A stretch of DNA of 64,000 nucleotides from Geodermatophilus sp. DSM 45219 (GTDB lineage: Bacteria; Actinomycetota; Actinomycetes; Mycobacteriales; Geodermatophilaceae). Below, one piece after another: positions 51,794-60,047 of the stretch. The position numbers and the translations under genes are program-made. Each line of letters opens with the position of its first letter. The first letter of the stretch is position 1. The stretch lies in NCBI RefSeq assembly GCF_900104025.1, contig NZ_FNIQ01000002.1, positions 124,001 through 188,000 of the forward strand, read 5' to 3'. Below the pieces are notes generated by a model, which had not been told where the DNA came from, ran no database searches, and was given only the letters and a program-made list of their open reading frames with translations.

Positions 51794-52585
51794 CTACCGG
51801 ACCGCGGTCGACCGCCCGCCGTCGCGGACCCGTCCCGGCACGGGACGGCGGACCAGCCCCGGCAGCCGGTCGGCCAGCCGGTCCTGCAGGCCCCACCAGG
51901 TGACCCGTACCAACGCCTCTTGAACGATCGAGCGGCTCATCTTGCTCCGCCCCGCGGTGCGCTCGGTGAACGTGATGGGCACCTCGACCACCCGGGCGCC
52001 GTCCCGCACCGCCCGCCAGGCCCAGTCGACCTGGAAGCAGTACCCCTGGCTGGCGACGTCGTCGAACGGCAGCCGGTCGACCAGCTCCCCGCGCACGGCG
52101 CGGAAGCCGCCGGTGGCGTCGGCCAGCGGCAGCCGCAGCGACCAGCGGGTCCACACGTTGCCCGAGCGAGACAGCAGCAGCCGGTGCAGCGGCCAGTCCT
52201 CCACCCGGCCGCCGGGCACGTACCGCGAGCCCAGCACGAGGTCGGCGCCGGCCAGCGCGGCGAGCAGGGCGGGCAGCTGCTCGGGGTGGTGCGAGCCGTC
52301 GGCGTCCATCTCGACCAGGACGTCGTAGCCGCGCTCCCGGCCCCAGCGGAACCCGGCGACGTAGGCCGGGCCCAGGCCGGACTTGGTGGTCCGCCGCAGC
52401 ACGTGCACCCGCGGGTCCAGGGCGGCCAGCTTCTCGGCGAGCTCACCGGTCCCGTCGGGCGAGCCGTCGTCCACCACGAGGGCGTGCGCGTCCGGGACGC
52501 TCGCGTGCAGCCGGTCGAGGACGGGCTCGAGGTTGTCCACCTCGTCGTAGGTCGGGACGACGACCAGCACGCGCAGTCCGCTCAC
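51794..52585 (-). CDS. ppm1: Polyprenol monophosphomannose synthase (dolichol-phosphate mannosyltransferase type)
   Basis: The 263-aa GT2 enzyme has LVVVPTYDEVDNLEPVLDRL at the N-terminus and LVVDDGSPDGTGELAEKLAAL, where DDGSPDGT binds the nucleotide sugar. EMDADGSHHPEQLPALLAAL (DAD metal motif) and ADATGGFRAVRGELVDRLPFDDVASQGYCFQVDW continue the family pattern. It makes polyprenyl-phosphate mannose for lipoglycan and glycoprotein mannosylation. In M. tuberculosis the same activity is fused to Lnt (Ppm1); here the lnt stop overlaps this GTG start by four bases, giving separate coupled genes. Confidence 0.93.
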   Translation of the reverse strand: MSGLRVLVVVPTYDEVDNLEPVLDRLHASVPDAHALVVDDGSPDGTGELAEKLAALDPRVHVLRRTTKSGLGPAYVAGFRWGRERGYDVLVEMDADGSHHPEQLPALLAALAGADLVLGSRYVPGGRVEDWPLHRLLLSRSGNVWTRWSLRLPLADATGGFRAVRGELVDRLPFDDVASQGYCFQVDWAWRAVRDGARVVEVPITFTERTAGRSKMSRSIVQEALVRVTWWGLQDRLADRLPGLVRRPVPGRVRDGGRSTAVR

Positions 52586-54204
52586 GCCGCCTCCCCCCGC
52601 GACCGGCGCCGGGCCGGCCCGGGCACCAGCACCACCAGCAGCGCACCGGCGCCCAGGGCCGACAGCAGCCACTCCGGGCCGGCGCCCAGGCGCTCGGCGA
52701 GCGTCGGGGCGTCCCGCTGCGCGATCTCCTCGACGAACACGGCGGACTCGAACAGCCCCGAGGAGGCGGCCAGCGAGCCATCGGGGGCGATGACGGCGGA
52801 GATCCCGCTGGTGGAGGCCAGGGCGACCGAGCGGCCGAACTCCACCGCCCGGACCTGGGCCGCGGCGACCTGCTGCGCGCTCTCGGCGCTGTAGCCGAAG
52901 GTGGCGTTGTTGGTCTGGACGACGATCATCCCCGCGCCCGCGGAGACCGCGTCGTGCACCAGCCCGTCGTAGACGACCTCGAAGCAGATCACGTCGGCGA
53001 TCCGCGCCCCGCCCATCTCCAGCAGCCCGATCTCGTCCCCGGCGGCGAAGTCGCGGCGCACCAGGTCGACCTTGTCGCTGAACAGCCGGAAGAAGTCGCG
53101 GAACGGGACGTACTCGGCGAAGGGGACCGGGTGGCGCTTGACGTAGGTGTCGCCGGGCCCGGTCGCCGGGTCCCAGACGATCGCGGTGTTGCTGATGTAC
53201 TCCCCCGGGCCGCTGACGACCGCGCCCACCAGGACCGGTGCGCCGATCGCCTCGGCGGCGCGGCTGATCTGCCGGGCGGCGTCGGCGTTCTGGTAGGGGT
53301 CGATGTCGGAGCTGTTCTCCGGCCAGACGACGAGGTCCGGCTGCGGCTGCTGCCCGGCCGCCACCGCCTCGGCCAGCGCCACGGTCTGCTCGACGTGGTT
53401 GTCGAGGACCGCCCGCCGCCGCTCGTTGAACTCCAGGCCCGGCTGGGGGACGTCGCCCTGCACCACGGCCACCGTCCGGGTCGGGCCGCCCTCGGTGAGC
53501 GAGGAGCCGGGCAGCGGCAGCCAGGCCAGCCCGCCGAGCGCCGGGACGGCCACCGCGCCGAGCGCGGCCAGCGCGGCGGCCCGCCGTCCGCCGCGGCGCA
53601 GGTGCAGCACGGCAGCGGCCAGCAGCGTGCCGGTGAGGGCGACCGCGAAGCCCACCAGGGGCACCCCGCCGTAGGCGGCGAACGCCAGGAAGGGGCCCTC
53701 GGTCTGGCTGAAGCCCAGCCGGCCCCAGGGGAAGCCGCCGAACGGCAGCCTCCCGCGCAGGGCCTCCTGGGCGACCCACAGCGCCGCGGCCCACAGCGGC
53801 CACAGCGGCAGCCGGGACGTGACCGCGGCGGCCGCACCCAGCAGGGCCACGTACGCCGCCTGCGAGCCGGCCAGGGCCAGCCACGGGAGGGAGCCGACGA
53901 AGATGCCGCTCCACGACAGCAGCGGCACGAAGAACGTGAGGCCGAGGACGAGGCCGAGCCAGGCGCCGGACCGTGCGCGCTGCCCGTGCACCGCGACCGC
54001 GAGGGCGGCGGGGCCCAGCGGGGCCAGCGGCCACCAGGCGGAGCCCGGGAAGGCGAGCAGGAGCAGCAGCCCGCCGACGGCGGCCAGCAGGGTGCGCCAG
54101 GCCACCTGCCCACCCACCCGGCGCCACCGGGACGCGGCCGCCGGCGCCGGGCCGGAGGACCCGGCCGGCCGCTCGAGGGTGCCGCTCGGGATCGCTGGCG
54201 GCAC
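52582..54204 (-). CDS. lnt: Apolipoprotein N-acyltransferase
   Basis: The 540-aa membrane enzyme has about six N-terminal TM helices (WRTLLAAVGGLLLLLAFPG; WLGLVLGLTFFVPLLSWSGI) and a nitrilase domain. The catalytic Glu/Lys/Cys set is in FAEYVPFRDFFRL, VKRHPVPFAEY and ADVICFEVVYDGL. It adds the third acyl chain to lipoproteins. TM helices also follow at the C-terminus. The start is the GTG at 54204 with an Arg/Pro-rich N-terminus. It is the upstream gene of a lnt-ppm pair and drives ppm through the overlap. Confidence 0.94.
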   Translation of the reverse strand: MPPAIPSGTLERPAGSSGPAPAAASRWRRVGGQVAWRTLLAAVGGLLLLLAFPGSAWWPLAPLGPAALAVAVHGQRARSGAWLGLVLGLTFFVPLLSWSGIFVGSLPWLALAGSQAAYVALLGAAAAVTSRLPLWPLWAAALWVAQEALRGRLPFGGFPWGRLGFSQTEGPFLAFAAYGGVPLVGFAVALTGTLLAAAVLHLRRGGRRAAALAALGAVAVPALGGLAWLPLPGSSLTEGGPTRTVAVVQGDVPQPGLEFNERRRAVLDNHVEQTVALAEAVAAGQQPQPDLVVWPENSSDIDPYQNADAARQISRAAEAIGAPVLVGAVVSGPGEYISNTAIVWDPATGPGDTYVKRHPVPFAEYVPFRDFFRLFSDKVDLVRRDFAAGDEIGLLEMGGARIADVICFEVVYDGLVHDAVSAGAGMIVVQTNNATFGYSAESAQQVAAAQVRAVEFGRSVALASTSGISAVIAPDGSLAASSGLFESAVFVEEIAQRDAPTLAERLGAGPEWLLSALGAGALLVVLVPGPARRRSRGEAA

Positions 54205-54527
54205 CCGTGCCTCCCGTGCACCCGCGCGGCCGGGGGTCCCGGTCGCTGGCCTGCCCCGATCCGGTCGGACGGGACGGCACCACCGGCGTCCCCACCGGCG
54301 GCCCCGCTCCCCAGCATCCCATCCCCGCGCGCGACCGCGGACGCCCAGTTCAGGGGTCCCCCCGGCCCGGCGGCCCGGTGGGCGGCCGGCAGGCGTGCGA
54401 CCGCGGGGCCGAGGAGCCGGCGCGACCGGTCCGGGGGAGCACGAGCCGGTGCCCCGGGGGTGGGACTACAGGCACTGCACGGACCGGTTCTCCGCCCCCG
54501 CGGACCGCGGGACGGACCGTGATCCCT
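54205..54527. other. Gap between lnt and the amidohydrolase gene
   Basis: No gene is supported in these 323 bases. The lnt promoter (reading left) must lie in the left part. The right end receives amidohydrolase transcription; CCGCGG-AC-CGCGG near 54499 gives a modest hairpin. No repeat or polar motif seen. Confidence 0.45.
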
Positions 54528-56060
54528 CTACGCGCCAGGGCCCGCCACCGGCACGCCGGCGACCAGCAGCAGCCGGCAGGCGGGCCGCGCCCTGCCCGCG
54601 AGGACCGCCGAGAGCGTCTCCGCCGTGGCCCACAGCGCCAGGTCCGCCGGGGCGCCGACGCCCAGCGGACCCTGCGGGTGCTCGGCGCGCGCGGCGTGCC
54701 AGCCGCCGTGGGTGGCCGCGTCGAAGGCGTCGAAGGGCCGCAGTCCGGACTCCGGCGTGCGGTGGTCCACCGCGGCGTGCACCCCGCCCCACGGGTCCAG
54801 CGCGGTCACCGGGGCGTCGCTGCCCAGCGCCAGGGCGACCCCGGCGTCGGCGAGGTCGGCGAGCGGGTTGGTGGCCAGCGCCCGGTCCACGCCCAGCCGC
54901 TCGGCGTACATCCCGGCGTCCCCGCCCCAGGCGGCGTCGAAGGCCGGTTGCACGCTGGCGACCATCCCCCAGTCTCGCATCCGCCCGACGGCGGCCGCGT
55001 CGGCCATCTCGACGTGCTCCAGGCGGTGCCGGCAGGCCCGTACCGCGGCCCGACCGAGCTCGTCGACGACGGTGCCGACGGCGCCGAGCACCTGGTCGAC
55101 CGCGGCGTCCCCGATGACGTGGAACCCGGCCTGCACGCCGGCGCGGGTGCAGGCGCGGACGTGGTCGACCAGCGACGCGGAGTCGAAGCGCAGGTGCCCG
55201 GCGGTCTCGGGTCGGTCACTGTAGGGACGGCTCAGCGCCGCGGTGTGCGAGCCGAGGGCACCGTCGCAGAACAGGTCGCCCCCGGCGCCGGCCAGGCCGA
55301 GCTCGCGCACCACCTCCAGCCCGCCGCGCTCGGCCAGCTCCCCCCAGTAGCCGAGCACCCGGGGCCCGGGCTCGGCTACGGCGATCGCCAGCAGGCCGGC
55401 CAGGTCGCCGGCACCGGAGACCTCGGGGCCGGCCATCTCGTGCAGGCTGCCGATCCCCAGCGCGGCGGCCGCGGCCCGGGTGGCCCGCTGGGCCGCGGCC
55501 CGCTGGGCGGTGTCCACCGCGCCGTAGGCGGCCTGCCGAGCGGCGTGGTGGGCCTCCAGCCGCAGCTGCCCGTCGGGGTGGGAGCCGGGCAGGTCCGCGA
55601 TGCCGGGGACGCGGTCCAGCAGGGCGGTGGAGACGGTGGCCGAGTGCACGTCGACCCGCGCCAGGTAGGCCGGCCGGTCGCCGACGACGGCGTCCAGGTC
55701 GTGCCGGGTCAGGCCACGGCCCTCCGGCCAGCCGGTCTCGTCCCAGCCGGTGCCCAGCACGATCCCGGACGGCGTGGCCGCGACGTGGGCCCGCAGCGCT
55801 GCCAGGGCGTCAGCAAGGCTCAGGCTCGAGTGGAGGTCGAGGCCGGTCAGCGCCAGGCCGGTCGCGGTGGCGTGCACGTGCGCGTCGACGAAGGCCGGGG
55901 TGAGCAGCGCCCCGTCCCCCGCGACGACCCGACCGGCGGTCGGCGCGTCGGCACCGTCGCCGAGCCAGGCGATCCGGCCGTCGTCCACCAGCACCGCCCG
56001 GCCGGGGCGGTCGCCCACCGTCACGTCGGTGACCAGCAGGCTGCTGCCGGGTTCCGTCAC
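54528..56060 (-). CDS. Amidohydrolase family protein (YtcJ-like)
   Basis: The 510-aa metal-dependent hydrolase has TPAFVDAHVHATATGLALTGLDLH with the HxH motif, FHVIGDAAVDQVLGAVG, HRLEHVEMADAAAVGRM and GSDAPVTALDPWGGVHAAVDH at the end, the layout of the YtcJ group. It hydrolyses an amide or cyclic amide of unknown identity. The GTG at 56060 has GGGAGG upstream; GTG 56069 is the other option. Divergent from the GNAT gene. Confidence 0.9.
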   Translation of the reverse strand: MTEPGSSLLVTDVTVGDRPGRAVLVDDGRIAWLGDGADAPTAGRVVAGDGALLTPAFVDAHVHATATGLALTGLDLHSSLSLADALAALRAHVAATPSGIVLGTGWDETGWPEGRGLTRHDLDAVVGDRPAYLARVDVHSATVSTALLDRVPGIADLPGSHPDGQLRLEAHHAARQAAYGAVDTAQRAAAQRATRAAAAALGIGSLHEMAGPEVSGAGDLAGLLAIAVAEPGPRVLGYWGELAERGGLEVVRELGLAGAGGDLFCDGALGSHTAALSRPYSDRPETAGHLRFDSASLVDHVRACTRAGVQAGFHVIGDAAVDQVLGAVGTVVDELGRAAVRACRHRLEHVEMADAAAVGRMRDWGMVASVQPAFDAAWGGDAGMYAERLGVDRALATNPLADLADAGVALALGSDAPVTALDPWGGVHAAVDHRTPESGLRPFDAFDAATHGGWHAARAEHPQGPLGVGAPADLALWATAETLSAVLAGRARPACRLLLVAGVPVAGPGA

Positions 56061-56190
56061 GTCCGCCACCCTCCCTCGTGCGGCGCACCCTGCGCCCCGG
56101 GGAGGAAGGACAGCACGCCGACGCGGAGGTCGCCGTCCCGGGGTCGGTGTCCGGTGGCCGCGGGTCGCCCGCGGCGGTAGGCAAGGGGGC

Positions 56191-56721
56191 GTGACGGCCG
56201 ACGGCGGACAGCTGCGCACCGCCCGGTTGCGCCTGCGGCCGTGGACGACGGGCCGCGACGACCTGGCCCGCCTGGTGGACCTCTACGGCCGTGACGAGGT
56301 GACCCGCTGGCTGGGTGGCCCCCCGTCGGTGCCGCCGGTCGAGCTGGTCGGCCGGTGGCGCGCGGTGGCCGAGGCCGACGACCGCTTCGGCGTGTGGGCC
56401 CTGGAGGTCGCCGGCCCGGGCCTCGTGGCCGGCACGGTGCTGCTCAAGCCGCTGCCCCGCGGTGTGGGTGAGGTGGAGGTCGGCTGGCACCTCCATCCGG
56501 ACTGCTGGGGCCGGGGGTACGCCACCGAGGCGGCGCGGGCGGTCATCGACCGGGGCTTCCGGGCCGGCCTGCCGGAGGTCTACGCCGTGGTGCGGCCCGG
56601 CAACGCCGCCTCGGTGGCGGTCTGCACCCGGCTGGGGATGACGCCGCTGGGCCGGATGCGGCGCTGGTACGACGTGGAGCTGGACGCCTTCCGGCTCATG
56701 GCACCCGAGGTCGTCGACTGA
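56191..56721 (+). CDS. GNAT-family acetyltransferase (RimJ/RimL type)
   Basis: The 176-aa protein LRTARLRLRPWTTGRDDLARLVDLYGRDEVTRWLGGPPSVPPVELVGRW continues with VEVGWHLHPDCWGRGYATEAARAVIDRGFRAGLPEVYAVVRPGNAASVAVCTRLGMTPLGRMRRWYDVELDAFRL. WGRGYATEA is the acetyl-CoA loop and PGNAASVAVCTRLGM the RimJ/L-type motif. Substrate is unknown. The stop is directly followed by hairpin repeat copy C. GTG start at 56191. Confidence 0.92.
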   Translation: MTADGGQLRTARLRLRPWTTGRDDLARLVDLYGRDEVTRWLGGPPSVPPVELVGRWRAVAEADDRFGVWALEVAGPGLVAGTVLLKPLPRGVGEVEVGWHLHPDCWGRGYATEAARAVIDRGFRAGLPEVYAVVRPGNAASVAVCTRLGMTPLGRMRRWYDVELDAFRLMAPEVVD

Positions 56722-56788
56722 AGGAGGACCCCGTCCTCCTCACCGCTCGCACGCTCGCGGCGAGCCTCTGGACGGGGCCGACGGCGGC
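56722..56788. repeat. Post-stop hairpin repeat, copy C (terminator-like)
   Basis: After the GNAT stop, AGGAGGACC leads to CCCCGTCC (56729-56736), which pairs exactly with GGACGGGG (56770-56777), enclosing CACCGCTCGCACGCTCGCGG. Layout and several words match copies A and B. It separates two convergent genes. Confidence 0.65.
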
Positions 56789-57643
56789 TCACGGGCGGCG
56801 GCGTACGAGGGCCCTGATCCGGCCCAGCGGGGTCGAGCCGGGGCGGGTGCCGCGCACGTCGGAGTGGTCGAGCCGCCCGGCCTCCTCCAGCGTCGGTGCG
56901 GTGCCGCCGAGGTGCACCGGCTGCCACCAGCGGTCGTCGGGACCGGCCGGCTGCTGCGGGTAGGTGCGCTGGGCGTCGTCGACGAGCTGCTCCATCGCGG
57001 TGCGGATGCGCTTCAGCAGCTGCTGGACCTTCTCCCCCGGCTCCGGGCGGATCGGCTCCCCCAGGACGACGGTGACCGCCACGCCGCGCTGCAGGTTCAC
57101 CGGGTGGTGCTTGGTGAACAGCCGCTGGCCGCCCCACACCGCAGCGGGGATCACCGGGACGCCGGCGTCGATCGCCATCCGGGCCGCCCCGGCCTTGAGC
57201 TCCTTGACCCGGAAGCTGCTGCTGATCGTCGCCTCGGGGAAGACACCGACCACCTCGCCGTCCTTCAGCGCCCGGACGGCGAGGTCGAACGCCGCCGCGC
57301 CGGCCTTGCGGTCGACCGGGATGTGGTGCATCGCCCGCATGAGCGGACCGGAGGCCCCGTGGGCGAACACCGACGCCTTGGCCATGAACCGCACCAGCCG
57401 GTGCCGTGGCAGGGCGGCCAGCCCGAGGAAGGTGAAGTCGAGGTAGCTGACGTGGTTGCTGCAGACCACGGCGCCGCCGCTGGTGGGCACGTGCTCGGAG
57501 CCCCGGACGTCGAAGGGGATGCGCAGCAGCCGGAACACCACCAGCACCAGCCGGATGACGAGCCGGTAGGGACGGTCGCGCGGGTCCGGGCGGGGACCGA
57601 ACAGGTCCCGGCGGACGACGTCGCGCCAGCTGGCGGTGTACAT
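56789..57643 (-). CDS. 1-acyl-sn-glycerol-3-phosphate acyltransferase (PlsC family)
   Basis: The 284-aa acyltransferase has GGAVVCSNHVSYLDFTFLGL with the H-x4-D-like catalytic motif (HVSYLD), LVRFMAKASVF, VFPEATISSSFRVKELKAGAARMAI with the FPEGT-like motif, and PVIPAAVWGGQ. Glu replaces the usual Gly in FPEGT (FPEAT), common in actinobacterial members. It transfers acyl to lysophosphatidate or a related acceptor; an Arg/Pro-rich tail of 60 residues follows. ATG at 57643. Confidence 0.9.
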   Translation of the reverse strand: MYTASWRDVVRRDLFGPRPDPRDRPYRLVIRLVLVVFRLLRIPFDVRGSEHVPTSGGAVVCSNHVSYLDFTFLGLAALPRHRLVRFMAKASVFAHGASGPLMRAMHHIPVDRKAGAAAFDLAVRALKDGEVVGVFPEATISSSFRVKELKAGAARMAIDAGVPVIPAAVWGGQRLFTKHHPVNLQRGVAVTVVLGEPIRPEPGEKVQQLLKRIRTAMEQLVDDAQRTYPQQPAGPDDRWWQPVHLGGTAPTLEEAGRLDHSDVRGTRPGSTPLGRIRALVRRRP

Positions 57644-57771
57644 GGCCGGACCCTAACCGCCGCCCCTGGACGTGGCGCGCGACGCCGTCCTCACGCGGCC
57701 CCTATGGCCGACCCCGCGCCGGGCTCCGCTCCTCGCTCGCAGAGCTCGCTGCGATGCTCACCCGGCTGTCG

Positions 57772-58932
57772 TCAGGCGTGGGTGACCTCGACGGCCGCGC
57801 GGACCACCGCGGTCAGGTCGCCGGTCTCCGCGTGCACCCGGCGCTGCAGGTCCGCCCCCGTGCCCCGGTGCAGGACGGCGGCCACCCCGTCGGCCACCCG
57901 CTGCTCGTCCCCGGTCCCCACCAGCGCGGGCCGGACGTGATCCAGCAGCGCGGCCACCACCTCGGCGGCCGGGGCGGGCCGCCCCGTGGCGGGGTGGACC
58001 AGGTCCGCGCCGAGCCCGGAGCGGCTGGCCCGCCAGGCGGCCATGCGGACCACCTCGCTGCGGACGGCGGGCGCCGGGGTCCCGGCCCGCCACTCCCCCG
58101 CAGCCGTGTCCACCAGCCCGCGCACCAGTCCGGCGAGCGTCACGGCGTCCTCGGCGCGCAGGGCGACGTCGGCGACCCGGACCTCGACGGTGGGCCACCG
58201 CTCGGACAGCCGGGCGTCGAAGTAGACCATCCCGGTGTCGACGATCGTCTCGGTCGCGAGCAGCTCCTCGACCAGCCGGTGGTAGGCCGCGGCGTCGGCG
58301 AACAGCTCGTTCGGGCCGGACGACGGCCAGCGGTTCCACGCCTGGGCGCGGTAGCTGGCGTGCCGGCTGTCCCGGCCCAGCCAGAACGGCGAGTTGGTGG
58401 TCAGCGCGGTGAGCACGGGCAGCCACACGCGGATGCGGTTGAGGACCGCCACGCCCTCCTCGTCGTCCTCGACCGCGACGTGCACGTGGCAGCCGCAGGT
58501 CAGCTGCTCGGCGGCGGTGAGCCCGAAGGTGTCGGCCATCTCCGTGTAGCGCCGCCCCGGGGTGTCCTGCGGCTCGACGCGCACCGGAGAGCTGGCCAGT
58601 GCAGCGACCCGGGCGCCGACCCCTCGGGCCGCCGCGTCCGCCCGCTGCCGCCAGTGCCGCAGGTCCGCGGCCACGTCGTCCAGCCCGGTGCAGACCCGGG
58701 TGCCGAACTCCAGCTGCTGGGCCTTCAGCTCGGGAACCAGGCTGCCGCGGGGATCGCCGGCCTCGTCGTCCCCCCGCTCGGCACGGTCGTGCTGCTCGAC
58801 GGTCTCCCCCTCGCCGCGCCGGGCCGCGACCTCGAGCGCGGCCGGACCCAGCGGCACCGGCCGTCCGGACGGGTCGACGACCAGCAGCTCCTCCTCGACA
58901 CCCACCGTGCGCACGCCGACCAGCATCGCCAT
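57772..58932 (-). CDS. Glutamate-cysteine ligase family 2 protein (YbdK-like carboxylate-amine ligase)
   Basis: The 386-aa protein has VRTVGVEEELLVVDPSGRPVPL at the start, the GVEEE motif of GCS2/YbdK, and ELKAQQLEFGTRVCTGLDDVAADL, CGCHVHVAVEDDEEGVAVLNRIRVWLPVLTALTTNSPFWLGRDS and VEVRVADVALRAEDAVTLAGLVRGLV. It is a weak glutamate-cysteine ligase or another carboxylate-amine ligase. An acidic insertion near residues 40-60 (EGETVEQHDRAERGDDEAGD) is longer than in most relatives. ATG at 58932. Divergent from the recombinase-like gene, with the polar motif between. Confidence 0.92.
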   Translation of the reverse strand: MAMLVGVRTVGVEEELLVVDPSGRPVPLGPAALEVAARRGEGETVEQHDRAERGDDEAGDPRGSLVPELKAQQLEFGTRVCTGLDDVAADLRHWRQRADAAARGVGARVAALASSPVRVEPQDTPGRRYTEMADTFGLTAAEQLTCGCHVHVAVEDDEEGVAVLNRIRVWLPVLTALTTNSPFWLGRDSRHASYRAQAWNRWPSSGPNELFADAAAYHRLVEELLATETIVDTGMVYFDARLSERWPTVEVRVADVALRAEDAVTLAGLVRGLVDTAAGEWRAGTPAPAVRSEVVRMAAWRASRSGLGADLVHPATGRPAPAAEVVAALLDHVRPALVGTGDEQRVADGVAAVLHRGTGADLQRRVHAETGDLTAVVRAAVEVTHA

Positions 58933-59053
58933 CGGCCCCTCGACCCGCGCGGCGAGCCGGTGAGAGACCGGACACCCGGGCGGTCGGTGCGTTCGGTGCC
59001 GGAGGCGCCGATGTCTTCGTCTGTCCGGACCACTGTTGATCGTTGTCATGTTT

Positions 59054-59073
59054 GTTCGGCATAACGGTACGAT
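59054..59073 (+). promoter_or_regulatory. Dif-flanking polar motif, copy 6, over the probable leaderless promoter of the 59080 gene
   Basis: GTTCGGCATAACGGTACGAT is the motif on the plus strand, opposite to all copies left of dif. TACGAT (59068-59073) is a good -10, and the ATG at 59080 begins seven bases later, so the transcript should be leaderless. A protein bound to the motif would block this promoter, giving simple autoregulation if the encoded protein is the binder. Confidence 0.7.
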
Positions 59074-59079
59074 CAGGTC

Positions 59080-59937
59080 ATGACCGACCGGTGGGAACCG
59101 CCCCTCCCGGCGATGCCGGCCCCGCCTCCCGAGCGGGCGTGGCAGCGCCTCCCCCCTCCTCCGGGCTACGAGGCCCAGTGGCGCCGGCTCGTCGACGCCG
59201 CCCTCGAGGTCGGCATGGGCCCGGACGCCCTGGTCGCGGAGGGCATGGACCCGATCGCGGACGCCCGCGGCTGGAAGCCGGCCACCGTCGCCCTCTACAG
59301 CAAGGTGGCCCGGTACGGCGGGATCGCGCTGCCGGTGGTGCGCACGCCGGAGCCCGACCCGCCGACCCTGGAGCTGCGGCCACTCTCCCAGATCCGCACC
59401 GAGGACCCCGAGCACCTGCGCACCGTGGCGTGGTGCGCGCTGGCCCTGGGGTGGCCCGCGACCGTCGGCCAGTTCCGGTCGCTGCGCCGCGAGCAGGTGC
59501 ACCCGACAGCACGGCGGGTGCTCGTGCGCACCGAGGACGGCGAGTGGTCGGTGCCGGGCGCGCTGACCGCTTGGCACGCCTGGGAGGAGTGCCGCGCCCG
59601 CTTCCCCGCCCTCGCCGACAGCCCGTGGGTGCTGCCCGCCCTGCGGCGCGGCCCGGGAGTGGCCTCGGCCGTGGGCGCGCGGCTGTCCTCGCAGGCGCTG
59701 CAGGTGACCTTCGCCAAGCACGCCGTGCGGACCGCGCAGCAGCTGCGGCTCACCGCTCCCCCGTCACGGCGCGAGTGGGCCGACGCGCTGGCCGTGCAGT
59801 ACCTGACCCTTTCCTACGACTCCTACCGCCGGCTGGCGCTGGCCGCGGGCGCCGAGCCGGTGGCGCCCCGCGGCGCGGTCCGCGCCAAGCGGAGCGTGGC
59901 CCGCGCCGCGCGGGAGGCGGAGGGCCGCGGCAACTGA
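59080..59937 (+). CDS. Uncharacterised DNA-binding-like protein with degenerate tyrosine-recombinase-like core
   Basis: I do not recognise a named family. The 285-aa protein begins with a Pro-rich linker (to about 30). Residues 62-81, DARGWKPATVALYSKVARYG, read as a helix-turn-helix. Residues 95-220 resemble the core of integrase-type recombinases: HLRTVAWCALALGWPATVGQFRSLRREQVHP would align with the family's TGLRxxEL box, but Pro126 stands where catalytic Arg I is expected. A possible HxxR (His214-Ala-Val-Arg217) and several tyrosines (SYDSYRRLALAAG) follow. A basic tail ends it. It is therefore probably a DNA binder without recombinase activity (inference). It is bracketed by polar motif copies on both sides, like tus next to TerB. 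Confidence 0.6.
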   Translation: MTDRWEPPLPAMPAPPPERAWQRLPPPPGYEAQWRRLVDAALEVGMGPDALVAEGMDPIADARGWKPATVALYSKVARYGGIALPVVRTPEPDPPTLELRPLSQIRTEDPEHLRTVAWCALALGWPATVGQFRSLRREQVHPTARRVLVRTEDGEWSVPGALTAWHAWEECRARFPALADSPWVLPALRRGPGVASAVGARLSSQALQVTFAKHAVRTAQQLRLTAPPSRREWADALAVQYLTLSYDSYRRLALAAGAEPVAPRGAVRAKRSVARAAREAEGRGN

Positions 59938-59990
59938 TCGCCCCCTTCCTGGGTCGTGGCTTGTCTTCCTTCCCGCACAAAAGTGCGTTC

Positions 59991-60010
59991 GTTGGGGATA
60001 ACGGTAGTAT
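59991..60010 (+). repeat. Dif-flanking polar motif, copy 7
   Basis: GTTGGGGATAACGGTAGTAT on the plus strand, 53 bases after the stop of the 285-aa gene and in the same orientation as copy 6. It has the full consensus core, and its TAGTAT tail is shared with copy 4. It lies in the gap before the convergent radical SAM gene end. Confidence 0.8.
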
Positions 60011-60047
60011 GGACGCCGCGACGTGCCACTGCTCTGCAGAGCCGCCC

